Shown here one piece after another: positions 10,734-23,069 of a DNA stretch of 64,000 nucleotides. The position numbers and the translations under genes are program-made. This stretch comes from Isoetes taiwanensis (Eukaryota; Streptophyta; Lycopodiopsida; Isoetales; Isoetaceae): positions 11,370,101 to 11,434,100 of the forward strand of contig JAJEKV010000015.1 of NCBI GenBank assembly GCA_021234155.1, given 5' to 3'. Each line of letters starts with the position of its first letter. The first letter of the stretch is position 1. The notes under the pieces are model-generated. The model saw nothing but the letters and a program-made list of their open reading frames with translations. It was not told the DNA's origin and ran no database searches.

Positions 10734-12060
10734 ATGCGCCATAATGCATCCAATTTAATTTCCCGAGAAGAACTCCTTTCTCGGGCGGCATCTGGCTTTG
10801 AGCGCCATGGCGTCGGGGAAACTGTTGGCGACATGTATGGATGCGCTTATGACATAGAGGGAGGCCATCTTTGGTCTAGGGCTCGGTCGCGCCACCCACC
10901 CCTCGTGTCGATCTCGTCCCAGTTCCCGCCTTGGCGTGCAAACATTGCTCACAACCTCAGTCCCCTCATCATTATCAGGGGGGCCTTATCGGCTCAACCT
11001 TCTCAACATACTTTCATACCCACGAACATGCCTACATCCATCATTCTTCGGGCGGGCGCCACTTCCGCGCCAACCATCATCTCCCGGGTGAAGCCGCGGC
11101 TATCCACATGTCTCCTGCGCCTGCCCGGAATATCCTTTCCCTCGTTTCCCTTTGCTCTTTCTGTTTACAACCTTACGGATCTCAAAACCAATGCTCCGGC
11201 TGCCGGTTTCTCACCGCGGTCACCCCTTCATCAGTCCGTCGGGCACAATGCCAAATCCACCTCAACCTCAATATCCTCACTATCACGATTTCTGTCGGCC
11301 CGGCACTTTCACATCTACCTTTCGGACTCGGCCCGACTTATCCTTTGGCAACCACGAAGGCAAACCGTTGGACCAAAGTGCTCGGGCCCACATGGAAGAA
11401 TTTGAGGCTCTAGCTGTCCTAAATGGGCGCAGCGCAGCCTCAGCCCCGAAATTTCACATCTTTTCCACCACGCTGCGTGAAATCTCCTCATCAATGGCTC
11501 ATGTCCAACAAAAGCCATTGGAAACAAGCGGTCGAAATGCGCATTGCTTTTACGTCTCATTCGGGACCACGGATGATGATCAACTTCATCTCAAGCAACT
11601 CAATGAACTTCAACAAGAGCCCGCGAGTCCGCGGGGATTTTTTGGATCGACTTCACATTCGCTTTCCATTAAGCTCAAGGAGTACCCTACAGAGCCGTTG
11701 CAGTGCGGTTTCTCCAAGGACTTCCTCCCGCTATTCGACTCATGGCTGAATACTGCGTCCAAAAACTTTGGGCGGGCTATCGACCTTGTCAATCACTCGA
11801 GTCAATGTTTCCTCCCCGGTGGCTCTTCAAGAGCTCCGTTCATTCCACCCGTCATGGTTCCACAAGCGAACGTTTCAGCCTCAACACGCTAATCCACAGT
11901 AGCGGTCAAATCACGGTGCCATATTTGCAAATATCAAGGCCACTTGGCCAATGAGTGCAACTCCACCAATGGCCGCCTCATTGCAAGCGATGCAACATGT
12001 GCAATCATGCCCGCGGAAGAGTGCACTCGCACTCATCCCTGCCGTTCGCAACAAATGGTT
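10734..12060 (+). pseudogene. gag of the Gypsy element, frameshifted
   Basis: The region carries overlapping broken frames in all three phases. Its best landmark is a CX2CX4HX4C zinc knuckle, CHICKYQGHLANEC (11917-11958). A second knuckle at about 11982 (CKRCNMCNHARG) lies in another frame and is broken by one extra base before its final EC. Capsid-type sequence before the knuckles is too decayed to assign. Gag would form the particle and bind RNA. No intact product is possible. Confidence 0.7.
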
Positions 12061-12996
12061 TATCAAGTACAAACCACACCTCAGTCCCAAAGCGACTATC
12101 GGCCACCTCTTGAGTGCAGCCCGCAACTCTATGTCGGCGGGACCAACCACGGGGATCCAACCAACGCGTCCTCCTTTTGATCCTTCTAAAGCTCGGTGCT
12201 ATCAGCATGTCAAGAATGGGGTCACACCACCCGCGCGTGCCCTCAACTTCCACAAGTTCGGGTCGGCTTCACGGCACAATCGAGACCACCTCGGTCGCCT
12301 CACGGCTTACCAGCTTCGGCTTGCTAATGGCAAACAAGGCGCGACCGGTTCTTAGAAGCCCCCAAGAGCGCCCTCGGCAATCACGCTATCAACCGGCTCA
12401 AACAAATCAACCTCAATTTGGATCAACAAGCCCAAGAGGAAATTTTTCGGGCACTTAATCCTCGATGCAGTAGTCAAATTGGGTTGGTCTGGTTTCACCT
12501 TGGACCAAGGCATCACGTCCCTTGACTATTATTGAGGAAGGACGCGCAAACACGCGCTGCGGTTGACACCCTTCCTCATGAGGGCGAAAAAAGGTTCACT
12601 TTGCACCGACTTAGAAAAGCTCATGCCAAATGTCATGCCCAAAGTTAAGCCAAAGCATTTTGAATCTCATGCAAGCGGTGAAGGCACATTGCAAATGTTC
12701 ATGCCACCACTCGAGCTCAACAAAGACCACGATCCACCTTCAACATCTCAACCTCCACGCTCTCGGACATATCCCAATATTGCAGCCGGGTTGACTTACT
12801 CAAAGAAGTTCTTTGCTTCCCCGCCACGCACTCCGCACCAGTGGAACCAAAGCGGATCCTTTTTCTCATGTGTACCTCTCGAACTCCAAGAGGAGCTTGC
12901 CAAGATCAAAATTCCTTTAAGCTTGGCAACCATTTTAAAACTCCGTCACGCTCTCAAGGACCGGTTACCACTCCCAACCTGTTTTAGTTGGGGCTG

Positions 12997-15900
12997 TGGC
13001 TACCTCTACACCCACGGTCCATGCAGCGGTGGGAAATCAGCAAGTCAACCATGTTCAAATCGATGGAGGTAGTGCAGTCAATCTCATCACGGACAAACTC
13101 CGCAAAACAAATGGGCATCACACAACTCTTTTCGTGCCCCATATGACATCAAATTGGCTAATGGCCATATCCACGAGACCTCAAGGCGTCACACCTATTC
13201 TACACATCAACATTGGTGATCTCCGCTTTCCCATGGAATTTGGAGTTTGGAAAGCTGGTGAAGATCCGGTGACTATGAAATCTTTGGTGGGAAGACCCTT
13301 TCTCCGCCGGGCAAGAGTATCCATTCTTGGGCCCGCGGACGGTTAGTCATCCCCGGATGGTCATCTCAATGCCACAATGGACTTGCAAACAGGGCGGATC
13401 ATTTCCGTTGACAATCACGGAACCCTCTCTCGGAACAGCGATTAAGGCGCTTCGGAATATTTATCAAGTTCGGGCTACCGGCGTTTTCGCCTCTGTCATC
13501 CTACCGAATATCGATCCTTGGGGAGAAATGACTCTTGATCAGGACCGGTACGTGGCTGCCTTGCTTGACCCCTACGGCTCCTTGCAATCGAATCCAGCGT
13601 TGATCACTTTTGAATCACGGACACTCCGGCAACTCCTGGCGATGTACCGCAGCTGTCATGAAGCAACCCGCTAGATGACACTGAGCAACCTCTCTTTTTA
13701 CCACGCAGTGCCACGATCCGGTTATGCTCCAACCTCCGCTTTTACATTGTCCGGGGATATGAAGTCATACCCCATATTCGGACTTCAAGTCGAAATTGTG
13801 GATGTTGGCAACAATCAACCGGGTCCAGATTGCTGCAAACCTTAGGCTCCTTATCGTGCGAGGCCGTCCACCGCGTTCAAAAATTCAAACACATTTTCGC
13901 CACGAGTTACAAAAGATCTGCGGGAATCAACAAAAGCTTGGGGAACTCACCATTCCTACCAAATCTGATGCGACGACTAAGATGTAGCGACGATGAGGGC
14001 TCAACCCCTATTACCGGATGGCGGCCAAGGGAAATTGACAAACTCGCTTGTGCGCAGTTTGATCTATGAGGTCAAACATTACGAATGGGTGAGCCCCTAT
14101 CGTCATTGCCCTTAAGCACAATGGTAAGATCCGCGTGCAGGTCGACTCATCGGAAACTCAATCGGGCCACGGGCGTGATCATTTTCGATTCCCTTCCGCA
14201 GACCAAGCTCGGAAGAAGTGGGTTTGGACATGAGATGTACTCCTTTATGGATGGTTTCTCACGGCTACAATCAGATCTCCATCAAAGAATCTGATCAACT
14301 CAAGACCACTTTCACCACCCCGTGGGGCACTTTTGCCTACAAGGTGGTTCCTTTTGGATTATCCAACTCTCCTTCAACATTTCAACGCATCATGCTCTCC
14401 GTTTTTCATGATTTCATGAAGGACAATCCCTTCTTGCAAATTTTTTCAAGATGACTTCTCGCCCTCTGAGTTCCATGGCTGACCATTTGGATAAATTGGA
14501 CCTCGTCTTTTTCGAAATGTGATGAGTGGGCATTAGTCTCAATCCCGAGAAATGCACCTTTTCGTCACTTCCGGTGTTCTGTTAGGCCATGTTGCCGGCC
14601 TTGAGGAATCACCACCGATCTGCCAAAATGGGATTATTGTGCTAAAGCTCAAGCACCGGCCAATATCAAAGAGACACGCTCTTTCCTAGGAAAGGTCAAT
14701 TATTACTCCACCTTCATACCGGATCGGGCACCATTGCTGATCCCATTCATAAACTCACGGTGATTTAATCCACGGGCTTGGAATTCAGCGAAGTCGCTTC
14801 CAACGGTGAAGCTTTTTGCTTACTCGAGGGCACGGTACTTGTTCCTCCTCAATGGGACAAGCCCTTTCCGCGTTCATGTCGATGTCGGCGTTTGCTATTG
14901 AGCTGTTCTTTCTCAAGAATATGATCGCTAACCGATAAACCAAATCGCTATGCCAAATTAAAACTCAATTCTGTTGAGCGCAGAACTATTACGCCCGCGA
15001 GCGTGAAGCTTTGGGTCTCATTTTTCAGGTCCAACGCTTCGTCATTATCTTTAGGCGGTCAAATCAAGTTCTTTGTGGACCACCAAGCACTTCTCTATTT
15101 GATCAACAAATCCACGCCCGCGGGTCGCATTGCTTTCGTTGGGTCCTTCTTCTCCAAGAATTTGCTCCTTTGAAATCGTTCATAAGGCTGGCAAATCTCA
15201 TGTTGTTAGGATTATCTTTCCGCATCCCACGGATGATCGCGAACAGGAGTCGGGGCGCCTTCCCCGATGCTCAACTTTTTTAGTCACGGCAACACCACAT
15301 TGGTTCCATGATTTTTCAGATGCATACCTCCTCACCGGTGCTCTTCCACCGGAAGATGAGATGCTCTCTCACGCCAAGCGACAACAATCCCTGTCGCCAT
15401 CAATTTCTCCAGAGGTCCGCGGACTACACCATGGTTGCTTGGGACATCTCTACAAAAAGGTAAGGACACCATCCTTCGCCGCCGTGTGTTCTCCCTCATG
15501 AAGTTCCGGACATTGTTCGAGAAGCTCATCAAGGGCTCGGTGGTGGTCATTTTCATGGTGACACCACGGCACGCAAAATTCTTCTTCTTGGGGTATTATT
15601 GGCCCACGCTCTTCAAAGATGCTCACGCCCACACCATCGCGTGACGCTTGCCGGCGGTGGGACGCGCCCACGCCCGCGGACGCTCTTCCCTTGACGCCGG
15701 CCGCCACGCCACTTCCCTTCAAAGCAAATGGGGAATGGACTTTGTGGGACCTATAGACCCTCTGGGTACGGCGGCACACCTCGTGCTGATACATCCTGGT
15801 TCTCACCGACCACGCCACCAAATGGGCGGAAGCTTGTGCACTTCAGACAACACTGCGCAAGCAACGCCCGAGTCCTCTATCAACAAATCATCACGCGATT

Positions 15901-16590
15901 CGGCTGCCCCACCTGAGTCGGGTGGTTGATCGTGGTGTTCATTTCATCAATCATACTATCAAAGAGCTGACGGATTATCTCTTGATACATCATCACAAGA
16001 GCACACCTTACTATCCTCAAGGCAATGGGTTGGCCGAAAAGCACCAACAAAACTCGGGTCACCATTCTCAAGAAAATTTGTGACGCTCCCGCATGACATT
16101 GGCGGACAAAACTTCCCACAGGTTCTTTGGGCCTACAATACTTGTTTCAAGATTGCTACGGGTCACACCTCCTTTTTAAATTGGTTTATGGTCGAGAAGC
16201 TCTCATGCCCTTTGAATTCATTCTTCCAACACCGGTTTCAGCTCTTACCTCATAATCCACCATTTGCTCTCAAAGAACGGGTCTATCAATTAGAACAGCT
16301 TGGATGAACGCGTAGGATGCTTATATTCGTGTTCTTCATGGACAACAGTTGCAAAAATCTTTACATGACAAACGTTTGAAGACAAAACATTCAAACAAGG
16401 AGATTTGGTTCTTCTTTATGATTCCGTGTACAAAAATTTTAGGGTAAACTCAAGTTTTATTTGGCCCTTATCAAATTGTTCAAGTGGTTAGACCAAGTGT
16501 TTTCAAACTCGCTGAATTAGATGGCACTCCATTACCTACATTAGTTAATGGTTTTCGCCTCAAAGCATTTCAAAGACACGTAAAGTGAAC
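12997..16590 (+). pseudogene. pol of the Gypsy element: protease, RT, RNase H, integrase (frameshifted)
   Basis: Protease: DGGSAVNLI at about 13060. RT: MDGFS then YNQISIKESDQLKTTFTTPW and VPFGLSNSPSTFQRIM (about 14240-14400), with FFQDDF in the position of the catalytic Y/F-x-DD box at about 14440. RNase H is decayed (about 14840-15240). Integrase: WGMDFVGPI at about 15729, then STPYYPQGNGLAEKHQQ at about 16000, and a C-terminal tail GPYQIVQVVRPSVFKLAELD ending VNGFRLKAF (about 16460-16580). Each domain sits in a different frame from its neighbour, with many one-base indels. Confidence 0.85.
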
Positions 16591-16599
16591 ATCCCAACA

Positions 16600-17261
16600 C
16601 GTAGACAGCCTTAATCAAACACCACGAAAGTGACTAGAAAGGCGGTAGATTATATTATAGTGGAGAATTTTTACAAAATGTGGCGGCCGGCCCAGCTATT
16701 TCGCTATGGGCGCGCCCTATATACAAAACGGGCTCCGAGCCCCATCTACTAAGTCCTAAGAGGGAAAACCCTCTACCAGGGTTGGGCGAGAGGTGATGCG
16801 AGGGAGATGGTAGAGGTTTACGCTTCCGATCCCGGCGGTGATGAGAACCACCTCCATCCCGTTGGTCTTGGGTCGGGATGTTCAGCCATCGGCACACCAG
16901 CCCGTCCATGAATGCCCGCGGTTGTGGCGGCGCCAGAGATCGAGCAGTTCATCTTACAAGTGATCCACTCGGCGGTTAAATTCGTGATGGTGCAATCTTC
17001 GTTCAAACCGGAAAGCCAGCCATAACAGCGCCATCGGATGCCTTTCGTTTCTCGGTTCGTCTTTATATAGCCAACTGAGGGACCTCCTTGTCGGCGTGGA
17101 CCAATCACACAAATCGCCAACGTGGTTGCAATGCAAGGCTGTTTTCTAAAAGAGGAATTCGTTCTCCGCCAGATATCTAGCAATGGTACCTTCCGACACA
17201 TTCCTTTTAATGATATCCCACTTGAGTTGCCAAAGCATTGAATGCCATTCCTTCTTTCCAC
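16600..17261 (-). other. Region after integrase with an antisense ORF
   Basis: A 147-codon minus-strand frame (16818-17261) overlaps a second one (16655-16909). Some plant Tat-group elements carry an antisense ORF between pol and the 3' LTR, so this may be real, but I recognise no motif. The region is GC-rich, where chance ORFs are common. Confidence 0.25.
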
Positions 17262-19600
17262 GCCCGTCGAACATTAATGGGTGTCCTTTGCCATCTGTCC
17301 CATCCGATCTTTCTTTCACGCCTCATCCTCACCGTCCATTGCTAGCTTCTCCCTTACGCTTTTTGGGGACTTCGCCAAATTTTTGCCTCTCAATCCCCTT
17401 CTTCGTGATCTTTTTTGGCATCATCAGCGGTTCTGTTTTAGCACTCTTCCGGACCTCTTCACCTGGGCCAGAAGCCTAAACAAACCTTTTCGTTCCCTCT
17501 GCGCCTTCATCCTCCGTGCTGACTTTAAACTTCGTTCCGCCTTTGGCATCTCTCTTCGCTCGCAAATCATTCTCATGGGCCCCAAGATTTTCTACACTTG
17601 CCACTTTTTGCCCCAAGGATCCGCCCCCCTTTTGCATCGTATCCTTCTTGTTTACTTTCCGCGAAGCCCTTGTTGGTTTTTAATAAAGACGCGGCTGAAC
17701 GACACCAGCCTTTTACGAATTTTCTCAAATGGAACTTCCGGCTCCAAATCCCGCCCAGATTGCCAGCAGTTCATCGCCAATATTGTTAATTGACCGCAGT
17801 GGGTACACCATCGTGGTCGATGGCACCACTATTTCATTGACTCAACACTTGATTTCCGAGGTATTTCATATTCCCTTGCACACCTCTTTGTGTATCATGG
17901 TCTGCTATACGTGATATTGATGTCACAGAAGTTTGGTGCACCCGCTATCACGCCAATGTCCATCGTCCGACCAATATCGACAAGCCTCATGAGACCTTTG
18001 TAAAATTTTTGTGGCGCGAAATTCCTTGGGTATTCTATCAAGAACACCCATATCAATAAGCCTTTCTATAACCTGGTCCCATCGCTACACTCCAAGCACC
18101 ACATAGATTGGCCCCAAATGATGTTCTATCGTTTCTCCAAGAAATGGACCGCTTCGGGTACCACTTCCATTTTCGGTTTCGTGGGAGGGCACTTTCAAGC
18201 CCTCATCCGCTCGTACTTCCCTCCCACACCACCAAATTCTCATACTTCCACTCGGCCCCTTCCACCAATCACTGTTGGCACATCACGCCCATCTTCCCCC
18301 GGTCATGACCCACACCACACTCATGTCACCGTCTCTTCCTCCGCTACACCATCCACTTCACACCATTTTTCACAAACCTCCCACACTGTGCAACAGCCCA
18401 ATTCCACCACCACAACACCTCGTCGTTGTTGTATCAAAGACGCTAGGATGCTCAAGCCGCTGCACTTAAGTTCACAGGGAATCCCAAGACGCTCTTATGA
18501 GCGGGTTCAACGGGCACTAGAGGCCTCGATGTACACCAAGACCTTCAAGCCGAATCGCCCAAGTTGCAACTTTGAGGCTAAACTTCAAGACAAGCATGAA
18601 GCTCTTTACAGTGCTCATGCGGATCTCAAGAGTACACAAGCTCAAGTCACCAACTCAGTAGATCAACAGGGCTCACCCAACCAGAAATTCCGGACTCTAT
18701 TGGAGCACAACAAGTCCAAAAGTCGCTCTCCCGAAAGTACCAAGGATGAAGATATTGCTAAACTCAATGCCTTGTACTCGAATCGTGTGAAAACTTCCGC
18801 ACTCAAGTTCAAAATCTTTCACCGAGATGCTCAAGTTGCCTCCTTTGACGCTCGACTTTCTACACGTACCTCTCGCATCACCTCTCTTCACGATCGCCTA
18901 CGGAGGTGCGAAGCTTGAAAATACTCGATGACGCGGAGATTGCCGTAGGCCGTCTCAATACACCGGGAAATCTTCCTCCCAGGTCAATCCTTCTCGAAGC
19001 GGGTCCGTGACCGATCCACCTCCTACTTGAAAGGAAAATAGGATCCGCGGATCTCGAACAACATATGCAGCAAGCTATTGATCTGGCCGATGAGGCTCAA
19101 ACCAAACTTGGCCCGGACTTCAATTCTTTTGCGGAATGCCTGGACTTCCCGGCTCCCTCCCGCTATCATGATTATGTGGTTGCTCGACGCCACCTCTTCC
19201 TTTCAAAGTGGCACGTGATGGCCCCCGGTGGATATCCCATCGGCAAAGGCTGATTTTTCTCGGATTTGGCCGAACTCTCCATTGAAGACAAAGGGTTGTG
19301 TTGTGCCCTTGTTGTCTTTGATCTCATACACCGTGCCGATCCCGACTTTCTCACTTTCGCGTGGTTCAGCCCATGGCTTATATTTTTCATGATTTCTATC
19401 CGGGTGATACGGAAAGGAAAATTTTGGCAATGGGCCACGCCAAATGTTCCGTGGTGACCCCTTTCGCGCGCAAGAATGGGTGCTTCTGGGATAACAATCC
19501 ATATCTTGCGGATCCCGCCGGATCAAAACTTTTTCATCGAGTACATGCCCGAGCTTGCCAATCATTTATCTCTCGGGTTTAAGCTGCGCAACAAATAAGG
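17262..19600 (+). pseudogene. Post-pol ORF of the Gypsy element, degenerate, function unknown
   Basis: Broken plus-strand frames follow each other: 17281-17793, 17729-17914, 18118-18918, 19065-19253. One stretch reads GYTIVVDGTTISLTQHLISE followed by VFHIP. It resembles in layout the GPVQITLEIIAKALRIP stretch of the post-pol ORF of the other LTR element in this window (59647-60390). The 18118-18918 frame is Ser/Thr/Pro-rich, then becomes charged and helical (KLQDKHEALYSAHADLKSTQ), suggesting a coiled coil. Plant Tat and Athila elements often have an extra ORF here. No enzymatic motif is seen. Confidence 0.45.
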
Positions 19601-20519
19601 AAGTATCTAGGACATCCCAAGATCTTCCCTATGCACAAGTCTATATGCGCGACCTCGGCCGGGTTACAACGCGATTGTGACCTTGTTGGATAGCAAGAGC
19701 GGTCCCCACCGAGGATGGGATAGCCCTCCTGTCAACTCTCGGCTCTACGCTTCTCTTTGGGATGGTGTCGCACTTGATCCGGATCTTGTCGGGCCAATTC
19801 AGGGGCGCCAAGAACCCACGCATACGGGCATGGTTCCTTCTCCCTATGCTTCCCACGGTGTTCCTCCCGCCCGGGTTCCGACTTCCGATTGGCCTTCCTT
19901 TTTGGACCAAGGTCATGGATGGTCATGCAGGTGGACACCACCTCGGATCTCGACGGATCTCGGTGGGATCCACGTTTTGTTTCGCCGATCACATTGGGAA
20001 GAAGGTGCTACTGACAACACCACAAATTGATCTACATTGCTAATGGCGTGGTTGCAGCAACGGCCGCGGATGCGCTTCATGGTCTCAACACCTTCTTGCG
20101 AACGCCTCCACCTCACGATCCTTACATCCCATCTTCGCCGGGATTTTCTGGCGCGCCCTCAAATGCATTTTTGCTCGGCTCCTTAAATCGGGCAAATGGT
20201 CCATTTTTTCTTGCAATCCAAATGCCGTCGATTGCTTTTGGCCTTCGTGACTGTCTCCTCATGGAGTGTCGATTACACATTTCTTGACGCCCCACGCCGC
20301 ACTTTGAAGACATGGTACGCTCCTCGTTTTCTTATTGATGTCGATCCCGCCCTTGGCCAAGACACACCTCAAGCTCTTCAATCACGCCAAGATCTCATCG
20401 GCCCATTACCATAATGGGGCCCGGCCCTCGCCCCGTGAGGATCACTTTGAGGCCCGATGGCTTCCGCCCCCAAAAGCGCTTCCTCCTTTTCTTCACTCGA
20501 ATTGTCGTTTGGTGGGGAG
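19601..20519 (+). other. 3' untranslated part of the Gypsy element with polypurine tract
   Basis: No supportable coding sequence. GGTGGGGAG at about 20511-20519 immediately precedes the 3' LTR and is the likely polypurine tract. Confidence 0.55.
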
Positions 20520-21106
20520 TGTTAGGTCTGTACCTCACGATACCAGGGACTATTCATGCTCTCGTCGTAGACCGGGTCAAGCTCAAAGATCCTCGATCCA
20601 ACCACGGTGGAACATCCAAGCCTCCCACGACTAAGACGGGAGCCACGTGATCAAAAGCCTTTGGCGGTCAACAAGAGGCGCTTCCAGACAAGTGACGGCC
20701 CATCACCGCCAGCGTCGGGCCGTCGGTGATTCTAGGCACTCCAAGAGGCACCGCCAACATTCCGCAGAATCGGGCCTCCTTCCAGAGCTCGCAGATCGAG
20801 ATGGGTCGAGTGTCTATATTGGGCCCAAGGCCATTGTACTATATATATGAGTAGAGTTAGCTCATAAGTTTTTAGATGAGTTTTGAGTCTTGTCTCCTTT
20901 CAGTTTTCTCTCTATTGCGAGAGCTCATGTGTTTTCATCATTGATATCAAGGAAGCTTATCATCTTTCTTTCATTTGTTCTGTTCTCTTCTTTTTCTTCT
21001 CTTTCAGCAAATCCCGCGTGACATAGTCCCCCGGACTCTCCTGTTAGATCCACGGGTCCTCACAAAGGGCTGTCTTCCAGGAGTTCCCGAACCCAGACCC
21101 CAAACA
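20520..21106 (+). repeat. 3' LTR of the Gypsy element
   Basis: 587 bp, TGTTAG to CAAACA. From about 20809 to the end it differs from the 5' LTR at only two places (one T insertion, one substitution); the first about 290 bp carry dozens of differences, many of them indels. Confidence 0.9.
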
Positions 21107-22091
21107 ACTCCAATCAAGAGACCAATGCTACCATAGAGGCATGGCATGCTGCCCTTAAGTTGCGCCTAGGCATATGTAAACGTGCACTTCGAGGCAGGAG
21201 AATTGACTGGTTGCTCTACATTCTCACTAACAATGTGGAGACACACATGGCTTATATGAGGTAACATTTATATATCACTATTTACCTTGCAAATTTACCT
21301 TGCAAATGGTTGATATATAGCTATGTTCTAGGTCTATGAAGGAACATGGATTTGTAGTGAACACCTCACAGGAACAAATAGTAGAGTGCGCAATTAGAGG
21401 CCGGAGGAGAATCGTAAACTAACAAGTCACAATTACCAACCGAGGAAGGCGAGGCTGAAGTGCAAACCGAAAGCGCACTCTTGGATAGGGGCCCGTACTT
21501 TGTTGCTGGAGCACACAAGAATTGGGCATAGCAGATTGCCCTTGGGGAGCCAAGGGTAATCTATGTAAGCATCAGGTGAAAGTTATGCAAATGCTTGGCA
21601 ATTACAGGGATCAAGATCTCTTACAGGTGTTGGGTTCCCAATATGGGACAATAGGTGGGGGCATGGACCACCTGAAGCAATACGAAGCCGTGCAAGAGAG
21701 TTGTGGAGACCAGGGATCGGAGGTGCTTGAGATAGTACGCCTAGGGGAAGAGTCTCCCTTGCAAACAAGTAGTCAAGTGGACTTGAACAAGACTCAGGCC
21801 TCCTTGGAGGCGGTAATTGCTAGAGTGATGTCTAGGGCTCAAAAAGATCCTAACATTTTAGTTGCAACTGATTCTCTCATGAGGCAGCTCGACTTTAGAC
21901 TTGAGAAGATGGATGACATAGTTGGCACGAGCACTAATATATCAAGTCTACCTGAACTTACCTTGGAGGTGAATTGTGGTACTAGCTTGTCACGGCTGAA
22001 GCCTGTTATAGAACTTGGAAAACATAAGGTGAAGAAAGCAAGGAAGAGTTGGAAGGAACTTCAGATGGAGGCTTCATGCAAGGCACCATGA
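21107..22091 (+). pseudogene. MULE transposase, 3' part with SWIM zinc finger
   Basis: The split exon resumes after the Gypsy element: TNATIEAWHAALKLRLGICK, then RRIDWLLYILTNN, ending at a donor near 21261. The last exon carries the SWIM region: ADCPWGAKGNLCKHQVKV (about 21530-21583). SWIM fingers have CxC...CxH; here the first Cys position is Ala (GCA), leaving C, C and H. The frame then continues to a stop at 22091, giving about 150 further residues with no recognised domain. Frameshifts upstream (about 21420-21520) separate it from the preceding exon. Confidence 0.75.
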
Positions 22092-22280
22092 TTCCCAAAT
22101 TTCGGGACCTGAAACATGACTCTCAGAATCAGAACATGACTTTTATTTCTCAATCTTTCAATGCATATCACTAAATGTAATGTTTAAATGTTCTAAGGTA
22201 ATGGTAAATGGTAAATGGTAAATGTTATGTAATGGTAAATGTTTCCCCCCAAGGTATCATGGTTCTAAGGTTATCATTTT
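22092..22280. other. 3' region of the MULE transposase gene
   Basis: AT-rich, with a short GGTAAAT tandem stretch (about 22200-22240). No ORF. It leads directly into the hairpin array. Confidence 0.4.
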
Positions 22281-22917
22281 AATCCCGTCCGCCTGCTGGT
22301 GATCCCGGAGCATGGGATCACGTGTGGTGATCCCCACCTCCGGGATCACCAGCAGGCGGACGGGATTATTTTTTAATTTTTTTTCCCCTAAGGTACAATG
22401 GTTCTGAGGTTATCAATTTAATCCCGTCCTTTCTTTGGTGATCCCGGAGGATGGGATCACGATGGTGGAGATCCCCACCTCCGGGATCACCCCAGTGTGA
22501 CGGGATTATTTTTTTTTTTTTTCCCCCCAAGGGACAATGGTTCTAAGGTTATCAATTTAATCGTCCTTTCTTTGGTGATCCCGGAGGATGGGATCACGTG
22601 TGGTGATCCCCACCTCCGGGATCACCAGCAGGCGGACGGGATTATTTTTAAATTTTTTCCCCTAAGGTACAATGGTTCTAGGGTTATCAATTTAATCCCT
22701 TCTTTGGTGATCGGGAGGATGGGATCACGTGTGGTGATCCCCACCTCAGGGATCACCGAAGGCTGACGGATTCATTTTTATTTTTTTTCTCCCCCTAAGG
22801 TACCACGGTTCTAAGGTTATGAATTTAATCCCGCCCTTTCTTTGGTGATCCCGGATGATGGGATCACGTGTGTGGTGATCCCCACCTCGGGATCACCAAA
22901 GCAGAGGGACGGGATTC
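22281..22917. repeat. Array of five GC-rich hairpins inside the MULE (group 1)
   Basis: Five units of about 135 bp. Each is an imperfect palindrome of about 85-90 bp: AATCCCGTCC...TGATCCCGGAGG, a short spacer, then CCACCTCCGGGATCACC...GGACGGGATT. Units start near 22281, 22420, 22558, 22692 and 22827. They are separated by a T-run and a CTAAGGTACAATGGTTCTAA spacer. The core CCTCCGGGATCACC is the one repeated in the MULE TIRs. Confidence 0.85.
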
Positions 22918-23069
22918 ATTTTTTATTTTTTTTTCTCCCCCTAAGGTACCATGGTTCTAAGGTCTATTTATTTCCTAATGGTTTAATTCAATTCATTTGC
23001 ATGTTTCAAATGGATCATAAGTTACAATGGGGCCTTACAATGGCCTAAAACTGACATTCTAATTCCGAA

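Larger units (their letters stand above)
10115..21106 (+). mobile_element. Ty3/Gypsy LTR retrotransposon (10,992 bp), degenerate, inserted in the MULE transposase
   Basis: LTRs (10115-10697 and 20520-21106) start TGTTAG and end CAAACA. The target duplication is ACTCC (10110-10114 and 21107-21111). The order is LTR, tRNA-Asp-like PBS, gag with zinc knuckles, protease, RT, RNase H, integrase, a long post-pol region, purine tract, LTR. Integrase follows RT, which makes it Ty3/Gypsy. The PBS type and the extra post-pol region suggest the Tat/Athila side of plant Gypsy elements. Coding regions are shattered by many small indels. The MULE exon continues across the insertion: CACTCC on the left joins AATCAAGAG on the right. 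Confidence 0.92.

Noticed and set aside
16655-17261. Antisense gene of the Gypsy element as a firm call
   Set aside because: Reported only as a low-confidence region: no conserved motif and GC-rich sequence gives chance ORFs.
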